Assembly: GCF_900112365.1 (NCBI RefSeq)
Contig: NZ_FOLQ01000005.1
Span: 32,562-96,561 of the forward strand
Source: Spirosoma endophyticum
Lineage (GTDB): Bacteria > Bacteroidota > Bacteroidia > Cytophagales > Spirosomataceae
Reading direction: 5' to 3'
Length of the DNA: 64,000 bases
In this document: positions 51,433 to 59,926 of the stretch, piece after piece
Numbering within the stretch: the first letter of the stretch is position 1
Layout of the letters: every line of letters begins with the position of its first letter
Position numbers and translations under genes: made by a program
The notes under the pieces: model-generated
The model's input: only the letters and a program-made list of their open reading frames with translations
What the model was told of the DNA's origin: nothing
Database searches by the model: none

Positions 51433-52629
51433 ATGTCTCAAAAAGTAGTTCTTGCCTTTAGTGGAGGTCTTGATACCTCCTTCTGTGTTAAATATTTATC
51501 CGAAGACCGAGGTATGGATGTATACTCCGTGCTGGTCGATACGGGCGGTTTCTCCGACGCCGAACTCAAGGCGATCGAGGAACGGGCTTATTCGCTAGGC
51601 GTTAAGTCGCACGTAACAATTTCTAAAACAGACGATTATTACCAACAATGTCTGAAATTTCTGGTATTCGGTAACGTACTGAAAAACAATACGTATCCGC
51701 TCAGCGTAAGTGCCGAACGCATTTTTCAGGCCATTGCGGCAGCCGAATATGCCCGTGAAATTGGCGCGTCGGCCATTGCTCACGGCAGCACGGGAGCTGG
51801 GAATGATCAGGTACGTTTCGATATGGCGTTCCGCATCATTGCGCCAGATGCTGAAGTCATTACACCTATCCGAGACCTGAAGTTGTCGCGCGAGGCTGAA
51901 ATCGAATACCTGAAGGCGAAAGGTGTAGAGCAGGAATGGCACAAAGCCGCTTACTCCATCAACAAAGGCTTATGGGGAACGTCGGTTGGCGGGAAAGAAA
52001 CCCTGACTTCTGACCAGTTTCTGCCCGAATCAGCCTGGCCGACCCAGATCACAAAATCGGAGCCGGAAACCCTTACGCTCACGTTTGAGCATGGCGAGAT
52101 CAAAGCAGTGGGTGATGAGAAATTTGCGAATCCGGTAGACGCCATCCGTAAAATCACCGAACTGGCCGGGCCGTTTGGCATTGGTCGCGATATTCACGTG
52201 GGTGATACGATTATCGGCATTAAAGGCCGCGTTGGATTCGAAGCTCCGGCACCACTAATCCTGATCAAATCACACCATGCGCTTGAAAAACACGTACTAG
52301 GCAAATGGCAATTGTACTGGAAAGAACAATTGGCTAACTGGTATGGTACGATGCTGCACGAAGGGCAATTCATGGACCCCGTGATGCGGAATATCGAAAT
52401 CTTTCTGGCTGATACTCAGTCGCATGTGTCAGGTAAGGTACACGTACTGCTGGCTCCTTACCGTTTTCAGGTACTTGGAATTGAGTCGGAACACGACTTG
52501 ATGTCGTCGGCTTTTGGTAGCTACGGTGAAATGAATAACGCCTGGACCGGCGACGACGTACGCGGTTTCTCGAAAGTGGCATCGAATCAGGTCATGATTT
52601 ACGAGAAAATTCGTGAACATAATTCTTGA
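51433..52629 (+). CDS. argG: Argininosuccinate synthase
   Basis: ATG 51433 (MSQKVVLAFSGGLDTSFCVK) is the proper start; an upstream in-frame ATG at 51382 would add 17 irregular residues. The 398-residue enzyme joins citrulline and aspartate with ATP. It shows the PP-loop AFSGGLDTS, AHGSTGAGNDQVRFDMAF and YSINKGLWGTSVGGKE. It is of the less common type that ends VSGKVHVLLAPYRFQVLGIE, as found in Bacteroidota. Its last 17 bases overlap the start of the glycosyltransferase gene. argC follows that gene. Confidence 0.95.
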   Translation: MSQKVVLAFSGGLDTSFCVKYLSEDRGMDVYSVLVDTGGFSDAELKAIEERAYSLGVKSHVTISKTDDYYQQCLKFLVFGNVLKNNTYPLSVSAERIFQAIAAAEYAREIGASAIAHGSTGAGNDQVRFDMAFRIIAPDAEVITPIRDLKLSREAEIEYLKAKGVEQEWHKAAYSINKGLWGTSVGGKETLTSDQFLPESAWPTQITKSEPETLTLTFEHGEIKAVGDEKFANPVDAIRKITELAGPFGIGRDIHVGDTIIGIKGRVGFEAPAPLILIKSHHALEKHVLGKWQLYWKEQLANWYGTMLHEGQFMDPVMRNIEIFLADTQSHVSGKVHVLLAPYRFQVLGIESEHDLMSSAFGSYGEMNNAWTGDDVRGFSKVASNQVMIYEKIREHNS

Positions 52630-53872
52630 TGCCGGCCTTCTAGGCATCGGTTTCTATCATCGCCAGGCGCAAACGGGCGTTGGTCGGGTTGTTGAGCAGT
52701 TGATGACGGGGTTGTGGCAGGCAGATGGGGTCAATCTATCGCTGGCCGCATCCTCGCATCTGCCCGAAACGATGCGCTACGCACGTGTGATGTTTGGCCC
52801 ATCGCGACCAGCGTTCGTCAATCGACCGGCTGATCAGGCGTGGGGTGCTTTTGAGAATTCCATATTGACGCCATTGGCTGTCGGTAGCTTACCGTCGAAG
52901 GCGATTCGGCACGGATTTTACCAGGTAAAAAAGACGTTTGGGACGAAATCCGTTCGGTTCAACATGAGCCAATGGGCGCCTGATAGCATTTACCATTCAC
53001 CGTTCTATCCAATTCCCGGCGCGGTTGGCCGAAACCCGAAAATTCATACCGTTCAGACGATCCATGACCTGATCTCGGTTTTTCATCCCGAGTGGTTTCC
53101 CAGTGGCGACGACACCATCAAACAGGTAATTAACGCCCTGACGCCTGATACACAAATCACTACGGTTTCGAACGCAACGAAACAGGATTTCTGCAACTAC
53201 ACCAAAATAGACCCTGCTCGCGTAACGCCCATTCAGTTGGCGGCCTCGCCGATTCTGTTTCATGCCGTAACAGATAGTGCGCATAAGCAGGCGGTTCGGG
53301 CGAAATATGGTCTGGGGAATTCGCCGTATTTACTGAGCCTTGCTACGTTTGAACCGCGCAAGAATATCGACCATTTAGTTCGATCCTTCGTTCGGCTGGC
53401 GACGAGTGGAGATATTCCGACCGACGTTAAACTCGTCTTAGTTGGCACCAAAGGCTGGAAATTCGATAAGATTATGGCCGAATTGACCCAAAACGAAGCC
53501 TTGCGGTCGCGGCTGGTAGTTACGGGTTTTGTGCCTGATGCCGATCTTGCTCCCCTTTATTCCAACGCCCTGGCTTTCGTCTACCCTTCGCTTTATGAAG
53601 GATTTGGATTGCCACCTTTAGAAGCCATGCAGTGTGGTTTACCGGTTATTACATCCGACATACCGGCTATTACTGAGGTTGTTGGCGACGCGGCCGTCCG
53701 GGTTCCACCAACGGATTCCGATGCACTTTGTCAGGCTATGTTATCGGTTATTAACTCCAGATCGGTGCAGGTGGCGATGTCGGAAAAGGCAGTAAAGCGG
53801 GCATCTCTGTTTTCGTGGGACAAATTCACGGCCGAACACGTTGCATTATATAAACGAATACTTTCCGAATGA
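52613..53872 (+). CDS. Glycosyltransferase family 4 (GT-B)
   Basis: The GTG at 52613 lies inside the end of argG (17-base overlap), giving VNIILDAGLLGIGFYHRQAQ. The 419-residue GT-B enzyme has the nucleotide-sugar block FVYPSLYEGFGLPPLEAM (residues about 322-339) with the E-x7-E pair, and an SLATFEPRKNIDHLVRSF switch region. It would transfer a hexose from UDP- or GDP-sugar in the cytoplasm. Its end overlaps the argC start by 4 bases (ATGA). Its place between argG and argC is unusual, as it has no known part in arginine synthesis. Confidence 0.88.
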   Translation: MNIILDAGLLGIGFYHRQAQTGVGRVVEQLMTGLWQADGVNLSLAASSHLPETMRYARVMFGPSRPAFVNRPADQAWGAFENSILTPLAVGSLPSKAIRHGFYQVKKTFGTKSVRFNMSQWAPDSIYHSPFYPIPGAVGRNPKIHTVQTIHDLISVFHPEWFPSGDDTIKQVINALTPDTQITTVSNATKQDFCNYTKIDPARVTPIQLAASPILFHAVTDSAHKQAVRAKYGLGNSPYLLSLATFEPRKNIDHLVRSFVRLATSGDIPTDVKLVLVGTKGWKFDKIMAELTQNEALRSRLVVTGFVPDADLAPLYSNALAFVYPSLYEGFGLPPLEAMQCGLPVITSDIPAITEVVGDAAVRVPPTDSDALCQAMLSVINSRSVQVAMSEKAVKRASLFSWDKFTAEHVALYKRILSE

Positions 53873-54879
53873 AACTGAATGTTGGCATCATTGGCGGAGC
53901 GGGCTACACAGGTGGCGAATTGCTGCGCATTCTTATAAATCACCCCTTTGCGAACGTAGCGTTTGTGCATAGCAAAAGCCACGCGGGCAAACCTGTCTGG
54001 ACCACGCATACCGATTTACTGGGCGATACCGATTTAACGTTTTCGGGCGAAATCAATTTAACTCCAGCGCTGTCGACAAATGAAGCTGGAGAGTCGGGTG
54101 AAAACACAGGGATTGATGTTCTTTTTCTCTGCTCGGGTCATGGAGCGTCCGTTACGTTCATGGCCGAACACGAGATTCCCGACGATATTACGGTCATTGA
54201 CCTCAGTGCCGATTTTCGCGATGAGCACGACGACTTTGTGTATGGCTTGCCCGAACTCCAGCGCGAACGCATTCAGGAAGCCACACGCATTGCTAATCCC
54301 GGCTGTTTTGCCACCAGCATCCAACTGGCATTATTACCCCTGGCCAAAGCGGGCAAACTAACGAATGATGTGCAGGTAAGCGCTATTACCGGCAGCACGG
54401 GTGCGGGTCAGGCACTGGTGCCAACCACGGGTTTTACCTGGCGGAACAACAACGTATCGATTTACAAAGCCTTCACGCACCAGCACTTAGCCGAAATTCG
54501 CCAGAGCCTGACTCAACTTGATCCGGATTTTAAGCACGCAATCAACTTTGTACCGTATCGGGGCGATTTCACGCGTGGTATCATGGCGAATGTCTATACA
54601 CCTTTTTCGGGGACGCAGCAAGAAGCCGACGAATTATACCGAGCCTACTACGCAGCGCATCCGTTTACGCACGTCAGCGATGCGCCGGTGGATGTGAAGC
54701 AGGTCGTCAACACAAATAAGTGTCTGTTGCATCTTGAAGTACACGACGGCCAATTGCTCATCACGAGCGTGATCGACAACCTGACCAAAGGCGCATCGGG
54801 GCATGCAGTCCAGAACATGAATCTGGTGTTTGGTTTACCAGAAGATGCCGGACTACGGTTAAAAGCAGTGGCGTTTTAG
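53869..54879 (+). CDS. argC: N-acetyl-gamma-glutamyl-phosphate reductase
   Basis: The 336-residue enzyme reduces N-acetyl- (or in Bacteroidota N-succinyl-) glutamyl phosphate in arginine synthesis. It shows the NADP loop IIGGAGYTGGELLRIL, the catalytic Cys146 in NPGCFATS, the GSTGAGQALVPTTGF segment, and the ending DNLTKGASGHAVQNMNLVFG. The start overlaps the glycosyltransferase stop by 4 bases. It is the last gene of the overlapping set with argG. An inverted repeat follows and may end the transcript. Confidence 0.95.
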   Translation: MKLNVGIIGGAGYTGGELLRILINHPFANVAFVHSKSHAGKPVWTTHTDLLGDTDLTFSGEINLTPALSTNEAGESGENTGIDVLFLCSGHGASVTFMAEHEIPDDITVIDLSADFRDEHDDFVYGLPELQRERIQEATRIANPGCFATSIQLALLPLAKAGKLTNDVQVSAITGSTGAGQALVPTTGFTWRNNNVSIYKAFTHQHLAEIRQSLTQLDPDFKHAINFVPYRGDFTRGIMANVYTPFSGTQQEADELYRAYYAAHPFTHVSDAPVDVKQVVNTNKCLLHLEVHDGQLLITSVIDNLTKGASGHAVQNMNLVFGLPEDAGLRLKAVAF

Positions 54880-54888
54880 AACGTAAGA

Positions 54889-54994
54889 TAAATTTGTTTA
54901 ACCACAGCGGCACAGAGAACACAGAGGAATAAACGCTATAACTGATTGATTTTGAAACGCTGTGTTCTCTGTGCCGCTGTGGTTAAATTTACGT
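54889..54994. repeat. Long palindrome with CCACAGCGGCACAGAG words
   Basis: The left arm accacagcggcacagagaac is matched at full length by the right arm gttctctgtgccgctgtggt, with further pairing at both ends (about 35 bases per arm, loop about 35). It lies between argC and the GNAT gene. Elements with such wording (accacagaggcacagag) are, as I recall, widespread in bacterial genomes. Confidence 0.8.
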
Positions 54995-54995
54995 A

Positions 54996-55505
54996 ATGAT
55001 CGAGACCGACCGTTTGCTTCTTGAAAAATTCACCGTTGACGATGCGGCTTTTATGCTTGCCCTTCTGAACACACCCTCGTGGATTGAATTTATTGGTGAT
55101 CGGAACGTAAGGACGCTTGACGAAGCTCGCCAGTACATTCTGAATGGAGCCCTGAAGACTTACGAGCAGTTCGGTTTCGGGCCGTATCTGGTGAAACTAA
55201 AAGTTGGGGATATCCCCATTGGCCTTTGCGGACTGTTTAAGCGGGAGACCCTGGACGACATTGATATTGGGTTTGCCCTTCTGCCCGAACACACCGGAAA
55301 AGGGTATGGCTACGAATCGGCATCGGCCGTTATGACTTATGCAACTACTGCGTTGGGTCTAACACGTATCACGGGCATTACCACCGCTGCCAATCACCAT
55401 TCCATCCGATTACTCGAAAAGTTGGGTATGCATTTCGAGAAGAAAATCATGTTCAGACCTGATGGCGAAGAAAGCTTGTTGTTTGGCGTAACGCTGGCTA
55501 ACTGA
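54996..55505 (+). CDS. GNAT family N-acetyltransferase (RimJ/RimL type)
   Basis: The 169-residue protein has the acetyl-CoA fold of RimJ/RimL-like enzymes. MIETDRLLLEKFTVDDAAFM leads in, then IDIGFALLPEHTGKGYGYES is the CoA-binding loop, and GITTAANHHSIRLLEKLGM is the strand-helix end. Targets may be ribosomal-protein N-termini or small amines. The start lies right after the palindrome. It follows argC on the same strand, but the repeat between them probably separates the transcripts. Confidence 0.88.
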   Translation: MIETDRLLLEKFTVDDAAFMLALLNTPSWIEFIGDRNVRTLDEARQYILNGALKTYEQFGFGPYLVKLKVGDIPIGLCGLFKRETLDDIDIGFALLPEHTGKGYGYESASAVMTYATTALGLTRITGITTAANHHSIRLLEKLGMHFEKKIMFRPDGEESLLFGVTLAN

Positions 55506-55780
55506 CAGCTTCATAAAGGTGCCCGCCTGGCCCCTTCTTTCATCTGCCTCTTAATGAAGTTAAGCCTGGTCACCTGGTGGGCCTGTATGAGTGAGTTAAT
55601 AAAATACTTGATGAGTTGATTGTGTTAGATCGAAATAAAATCGGGCCACCTCGAGTCCGAAGTGGCCTGACTGGCTTTAGAGTATCGTTGATGGGCTACC
55701 CAGCCCATGAGAGGTAGACGCTTAAGATCAGTAAAAAGTTTAAACAACCGAGTAAACGGTACGTATATCAAAAAAATAAG
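55506..55780. other. Intergenic region with a small dyad
   Basis: No gene was seen. A dyad GGCCACcTCG/CGAaGTGGCC (55654-55677) is present without a T run, so its role as a terminator is doubtful. Confidence 0.4.
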
Positions 55781-56065
55781 CTACGTTACCTGAAAGATCG
55801 GCAAATCACCTGTTTGAAAAATCTTAATGATCTCCCTGGCCGTTAGGGGCTCATAGGTCGTTACCTGCTCATTTTTAGTTAGGCTTAGGACATAGCTGCC
55901 GGATTCTTCCTCCGTAATCAGGAAGTTGAATTCCTGATCATTCAGGCTAAACAGCCCTTCCACTTCATAACCATCATTGGCGTACCCAATAATTTTGCCT
56001 GAGCTACCCAACACCGAACCACCTGCCTCGTAGGTCTTATTTAGAAAATCAAAAATCTCGTCCAT
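55781..56065 (-). CDS. Hypothetical protein, 94 residues
   Basis: I place the start at ATG 56065 (MDEIFDFLNKTYEAGGSVLG). The protein of about 94 residues is acidic and looks like a small beta sheet with terminal helices (GYEVEGLFSLNDQEFNFLI, then EPLTAREIIKIFQTGDLPI). No domain is known. The composition and clear start support a gene, maybe one encoding a small immunity or accessory protein. It borders the second decayed region. Confidence 0.5.
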   Translation of the reverse strand: MDEIFDFLNKTYEAGGSVLGSSGKIIGYANDGYEVEGLFSLNDQEFNFLITEEESGSYVLSLTKNEQVTTYEPLTAREIIKIFQTGDLPIFQVT

Positions 56066-56333
56066 AAACGAAGGTAAGAAAATAGACAATTGCCGCAGCG
56101 TCTGCTCTTGTTTCGGTCAGTAAGTTGCCGTCAAAATAGCTTGTCATTAATAATTCGCTTTACGCTAGTTGGGTTCTGTAATTATGAAAAGGGTATACGT
56201 GGCGTTTGTGTTACAAAAGTTATGCTTGTCGGCAGCTTACTCATGAAATTTATTTAGTGGTAAGTGAACATAATCGCCTGACAGTAAGTATCTTTGTAGG
56301 CAAGTTCTATAAAATGGATTGTATTCCAGATAG
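56066..56333. other. Intergenic region, no gene seen
   Basis: A 63-codon plus-strand frame at 56206-56397 runs through a terminator hairpin and was rejected. Nothing else is supported. Confidence 0.35.
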
Positions 56334-56370
56334 GCCCGGTGCTTTCGAAGCGCCGGGTTTATTTTTGTCT
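56334..56370 (+). terminator. Intrinsic terminator-like hairpin
   Basis: CCCGGTGCTT pairs with AGCGCCGGG around a TCGA loop, followed by TTTATTTTT. The gene it served is not identifiable. Confidence 0.65.
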
Positions 56371-56397
56371 CAATATTTTTGCCTTTTTCTGCGGTAG

Positions 56398-56544
56398 ACG
56401 CCGTTTGATTTCCGGCTGGTACTAATTCCGGTCAACACGAAAGGAAACCTAAGTATCAGGGCGTTCATTCCAGGAAGTACGATCGATGAGGTGAATCTAA
56501 ACAACAACGCAGATGTTGAGAAAATAGATTATTCCAGCAAATAA
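56398..56544 (+). pseudogene. Remnant of the surface-protein C-terminal domain (copy 2)
   Basis: A frame that opens after a TAG reads VNTKGNLSIRAFIPGSTIDE, then VNLNNNADVEKIDYSSK and a TAA at 56542-56544. It is clearly related to the ends at 1-179 and 59004-59648 (NTKGxLSIS... LTNNxDAxxxEYFNK) but has diverged (DYSSK instead of EYFNK), and only about 40 residues of similarity remain. It has no start codon. Confidence 0.65.
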
Positions 56545-56608
56545 GTCCGCTACCTTTCCCTAAGAATACATTCCTTCAGCTGTCAGAATGCAATAAGTTT
56601 GCAGGTAA

Positions 56609-57210
56609 TCGTACCGGATAAACACCCACCAAGCGAACAGCCATGAATCCGATTTTACTGCATACTCATTCGATAATGGCGTACATACTGCTCCTGGTAT
56701 CCTGCAGCTTATCCAGAAAGAGAAAATGGCCTCGCTTGGCGAACTGACGTCGGGCATTGCACACGAAATTCAGAACCCGTTGAATTTCGTCAATAATTTC
56801 TCAAAAATCAGCCTTGAGCTGCTGGATGAGCTTAAAGAAGAAATCACGGCGGATCATAAAACAGATTCCGTACAGATCGCCGACGATCTGGTACAGAATC
56901 TGTCGCGGATTTCACACCACGGCCAGCGGGCCGACAGCATTGTCAAAGGCATGCTGCAACTATCGCATGGCACTACGAGCAACGGCAAAAAGCAACTCAT
57001 AAACCTGAATGAGCTAACTACCGAGTATTTACAGATCGCCAATAAGGATATCTTGTCCAAAAACAAAAACGTTTCGGTTAAGCTTGCCGTAACGTTTGAT
57101 CCCGCTATTGAGCAGGTCAAAGTTGTGCCGCAGCCAGCGTACTGACCACTACCTCTGAGCCGGGTCAATATACCGAAGTAACTATTGAACTACCTGTTTC
57201 TTCGGACTGA
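56609..57210 (+). pseudogene. Histidine kinase missing its ATPase domain
   Basis: The frame has no clear start but contains a standard dimerisation domain: QLIQKEKMASLGELTSGIAH with the phospho-acceptor His, followed by EIQNPLNFVNNFS, then GQRADSIVKGMLQLS. After KVVPQ the expected HATPase domain is absent. In another frame the DNA continues with the typical last residues of such kinases (TTSEPGQYTEVTIELPV) to a TGA at 57208-57210. The junction near 57130-57140 therefore marks an internal deletion of about 100 residues that also changes frame. The gene cannot phosphorylate. Confidence 0.7.
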
Positions 57211-57371
57211 AATAGCTAAAATCAGGTTTACTACGTAGTAGAAAAGAGTGGCGACTATATAAGCCACTGCGTTTCAACAAAACAATAACGGATAAGGCTA
57301 TACGATGAACCAGTAAGCTATCGTGTAGTCATATCAGTAGGGTATCAGGTGGTTGGCAACTAACTGCCCTG

Positions 57372-57950
57372 CTAACTGTCATTCAGGTCATGGGAAGAGT
57401 CCATCATCCGTTTAAGCTGACGAACTATTTTATTCACCTGACTTTTGTTCCCCATGTATCGATTGTATTGCCATTTCGAAAATCCCTTCGCGGCCAATCG
57501 CTTTGCCAGTTCAGGATTCTTTCGCAAGGGGTCGTCAATACGTAACCGAAAGGTTGAAGCAACTACGTCAATATTGGTCATTTTGTAGTGATACCATCCG
57601 TCCTGAACGCGAATTTCGATGCCCATTTCGTAGTATATCTGCTGAAAGCCCACTAGAAGAATTTGCCGTTTGGTCAAATTCTCAACAAATTTACCCCGTC
57701 CGCCCACTACGCCAGCCTCTTTATCGTCAATTTGGATCACAGGTGTTTCGTTTCTAAAATAGGTCAATAGAAACGTTTTCGCCCGGCTGTAAAGCTTATC
57801 TATAGTGGCTCCCTCAACGGGGACTACGTCGGTATAAAACATACCGCCCGTTACCGAATCAATCCGAATATTAGTGTCTGCGAGTGTATAGGTTTTCTTT
57901 TGGGCAAGGCATAAAATAGGGCAAAGCAGTAACAGGAATATGTAGTTCAT
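57372..57950 (-). CDS. Secreted DUF4468-like protein
   Basis: ATG 57950 gives MNYIFLLLLCPILCLAQKKT, a signal peptide cut near residue 16. The protein of about 192 residues has a TBP-like beta-helix pattern with DSVTGGMFYTDVVPVEG, then KLYSRAKTFLLTYF and VVGGRGKFVENLTKRQILL, fitting the DUF4468 family of Bacteroidota. Its function is unknown. It faces the kinase remnant tail to tail and is the only intact gene in this decayed stretch. The upstream side is an empty region of 350 bases. Confidence 0.75.
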   Translation of the reverse strand: MNYIFLLLLCPILCLAQKKTYTLADTNIRIDSVTGGMFYTDVVPVEGATIDKLYSRAKTFLLTYFRNETPVIQIDDKEAGVVGGRGKFVENLTKRQILLVGFQQIYYEMGIEIRVQDGWYHYKMTNIDVVASTFRLRIDDPLRKNPELAKRLAAKGFSKWQYNRYMGNKSQVNKIVRQLKRMMDSSHDLNDS

Positions 57951-57980
57951 TGCCGTCGATTTTCGGGCAAAGTATAGCAA

Positions 57981-58334
57981 TTACCCCGACTAGCTGTTGG
58001 CAACTTATTAAACGGCGTTACCAGCAAGGGTAGTAAACTATATTAGGCGATCCGTTGCTCAAAGTAAACCAAAATAGGCCTCTGCCTGCTTCAATGATCC
58101 TATTTTTATACGGAAAGAACCTCAGCGACAGGCTTGATCCATGGTATACCGGCCAGAGCTTTCTCGTCGTCCTGGTAAAGGAGGGCCATCTTTACCGAAA
58201 GTAAATCCCAAAAAAGCCCCGTATCCCTACAACCTATTTTAACGTGAGATCGGGATTAGAAACGGCCAAAGCATCCACCGCAAAGGATCATCGAGATGCC
58301 ATCTTTCTAGAAAATACAGGACAGGTTCACACAT
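57981..58334. other. Stretch without an intact gene
   Basis: A short plus-strand frame at about 58094-58201 reads LYGKNLSDRLDPWYTGQSF and then stops; it could be the beginning of a lost regulator gene. No repeat or terminator was recognised. Confidence 0.35.
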
Positions 58335-59010
58335 TTAAAGCAGATCAGCCGGATCGAGCAGGCGGTTTTTGATGTCGAACAGCACCAGACCCGCGGTGTT
58401 GCGGGCATTGGTGCTGTTCGAGCAGATTCGCCCGATGGCCATCTACAGTACGGATGCTGAGCGAGAGTCGATCGGCAATTTCCGGAGCGGTTAACTGCTT
58501 GCAAATCAAATTTAAAACTTCAATTTCACGACTCGTGAGTGTAGCGGGCAAATCGTCAGTGAGCAACCGGTGGGGCTTTTTCACCAGCATCCGATTTTTC
58601 AGTGCGTTCAGGAAGGCTTCATTAAAATAAAAATCCGTCTCGACTACCGCTCGAATAGCCCGCTCCACTTCCTGCGGCTCTACGTTCTTGAACAGGTAGG
58701 CATTCACGCCCAAATCCATCAGGTGGGCCAAGAACCGATCTTCGCTATAGACCGACAGAATTATGATTTTCAGCGTCGGATAGTCCCGGTGGATGAGTTT
58801 AATCGTTTCGACACCGTTCAGTTCCGGCATCGAGAGGTCGAGCAGCACTACGTCGGGAAGTGGATCGGCGGTAGCCAGCGCGTCGAGCAGGGCGCGACCA
58901 TTGTCGGCTTCAAGGGTAATGGCTATGCCCTCAAACGTATCGACAATAGCCATCATGCCTTTGCGAAACAACAGCTGGTCGTCAGCAATAGCGACTCGAA
59001 TAGAATTCAT
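58335..59010 (-). pseudogene. LuxR-type (NarL/FixJ) response regulator with C-terminal frameshift
   Basis: The frame from ATG 59010 encodes a complete receiver (acidic Asp10-Asp11, phospho-acceptor Asp58 in VVLLDLSMPELNG, Lys108) and the start of a LuxR helix-turn-helix (ATLTSREIEVLNLICKQLTA, then LSIRTVDGHRANLLEQ). Near 58411-58418 one extra base shifts the frame, so the actual end reads HQCPQHRG and stops at 58345. Removing that base restores QTNARNTAGLVLFDIKNRLL and a stop at 58335-58337. The shift destroys the end of the DNA-binding unit. The DNA just upstream of the start belongs to a surface-protein gene fragment, so its promoter and partner kinase are missing. Confidence 0.75.
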
Positions 59011-59648
59011 ACTACAACTGCTCAGGCGGCTGGATTACCTTCCAGACCACGGGCGGCAATGGCACAGTGGTGGAGTTTTACGCCGAGGGCATTACGGACT
59101 GGACCAGCCTGGCCACGCAGGAAGTACCCGAGTCACTGCGGGATCATCCCACGACGGTTCTGGTGAAGGCCCGCCAGAACGGCGTGGAGGTGAGTCGACG
59201 TGTGGATCTGACGGCCCTCTGCCAGCCTGATCTGACTCCTCTCCTGTTGACTAGTCCCTCGACGGTCTACGGGACCAGTACGCTTAACCTAGTGGTGGAC
59301 GTCGTGGAACTCAACAGTCGGTCTAGTAACGGGCTGATCCAGGTCTACCTGGCTAAAGATACCTTATTCAGCCTCAGTTTCGATCCGGCGACCACGCTGG
59401 TGGTGGGTCGTCAGGTACAGAACACGGTGTGGCAGTTTGACGCGACCTCGAACGAGAGTTTCTACATCCTCAGCACAAGGGGTCTGGGGGCGGGAGCGAA
59501 AGTATCGGTGCGTTTGAGCGGTCAACTACGGCCGGGCAATACCAAAGGTCGTTTAAGTATCAGTGCTTTGGTAATGGGCAGTGCTATTGGGGAGTTGCAG
59601 CTGACCAACAACTCGGATGCTGACCTGGTCGAATATTTCAATAAATAA
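59004..59648 (+). CDS. Truncated surface-protein C-terminal region (copy 3, no proper start)
   Basis: The open frame runs from just after a TAG at 59001-59003 to the TAA at 59646-59648. The first residues (YYNCSGGWITFQTTGGNGTV, then EFYAEGITDW) form the beginning of a repeat domain found in large Spirosoma-type surface proteins. A CARDB-like beta domain follows (STVYGTSTLNLVVDVVELNS), and the closing block matches copies 1 and 2 (PGNTKGRLSISAL, LTNNSDADLVEYFNK). There is no ATG and no signal peptide, and the start coincides with the response-regulator gene. A GTG at 59067 could start translation but would give no export. It is probably a recombination product that is not exported. Confidence 0.65.
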   Translation, partial: NSYYNCSGGWITFQTTGGNGTVVEFYAEGITDWTSLATQEVPESLRDHPTTVLVKARQNGVEVSRRVDLTALCQPDLTPLLLTSPSTVYGTSTLNLVVDVVELNSRSSNGLIQVYLAKDTLFSLSFDPATTLVVGRQVQNTVWQFDATSNESFYILSTRGLGAGAKVSVRLSGQLRPGNTKGRLSISALVMGSAIGELQLTNNSDADLVEYFNK

Positions 59649-59702
59649 GAAGACTGACAACGGCTAGTTGCTATACATCGGGGTAACGGTCTATAATCAT
59701 CG

Positions 59703-59743
59703 AAAAAAGAACCAGTTAGGCGTAGGTCTGGCTGGTTCTTTGC
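59703..59743 (+). terminator. Terminator-like hairpin after the surface-protein fragment
   Basis: AAAGAACCAG pairs with CTGGTTCTTT around about 17 bases. A-rich sequence precedes it and a modest T run is in the arm. Confidence 0.6.
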
Positions 59744-59926
59744 GTGTAAGGTACACGAGATTAGTCACCGTTTTCACACAGGGTCTAATCTGTCTTTAAA
59801 CGATCACTCAATTAGTATCATATTACCAAAAAGCTATCTTTTTATGTAACAAACCAGTAATTTGCCACTACGAAGAAATCGAAAGCGTCTGGTTTCTCGT
59901 AGTTAGAAAACTAATGGTGTGCCAGA

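Noticed and set aside
58570..59166. 198-codon frame antisense to the response regulator
   Set aside because: The receiver domain on the minus strand is unmistakable; this frame is its shadow and crosses the recombination point.
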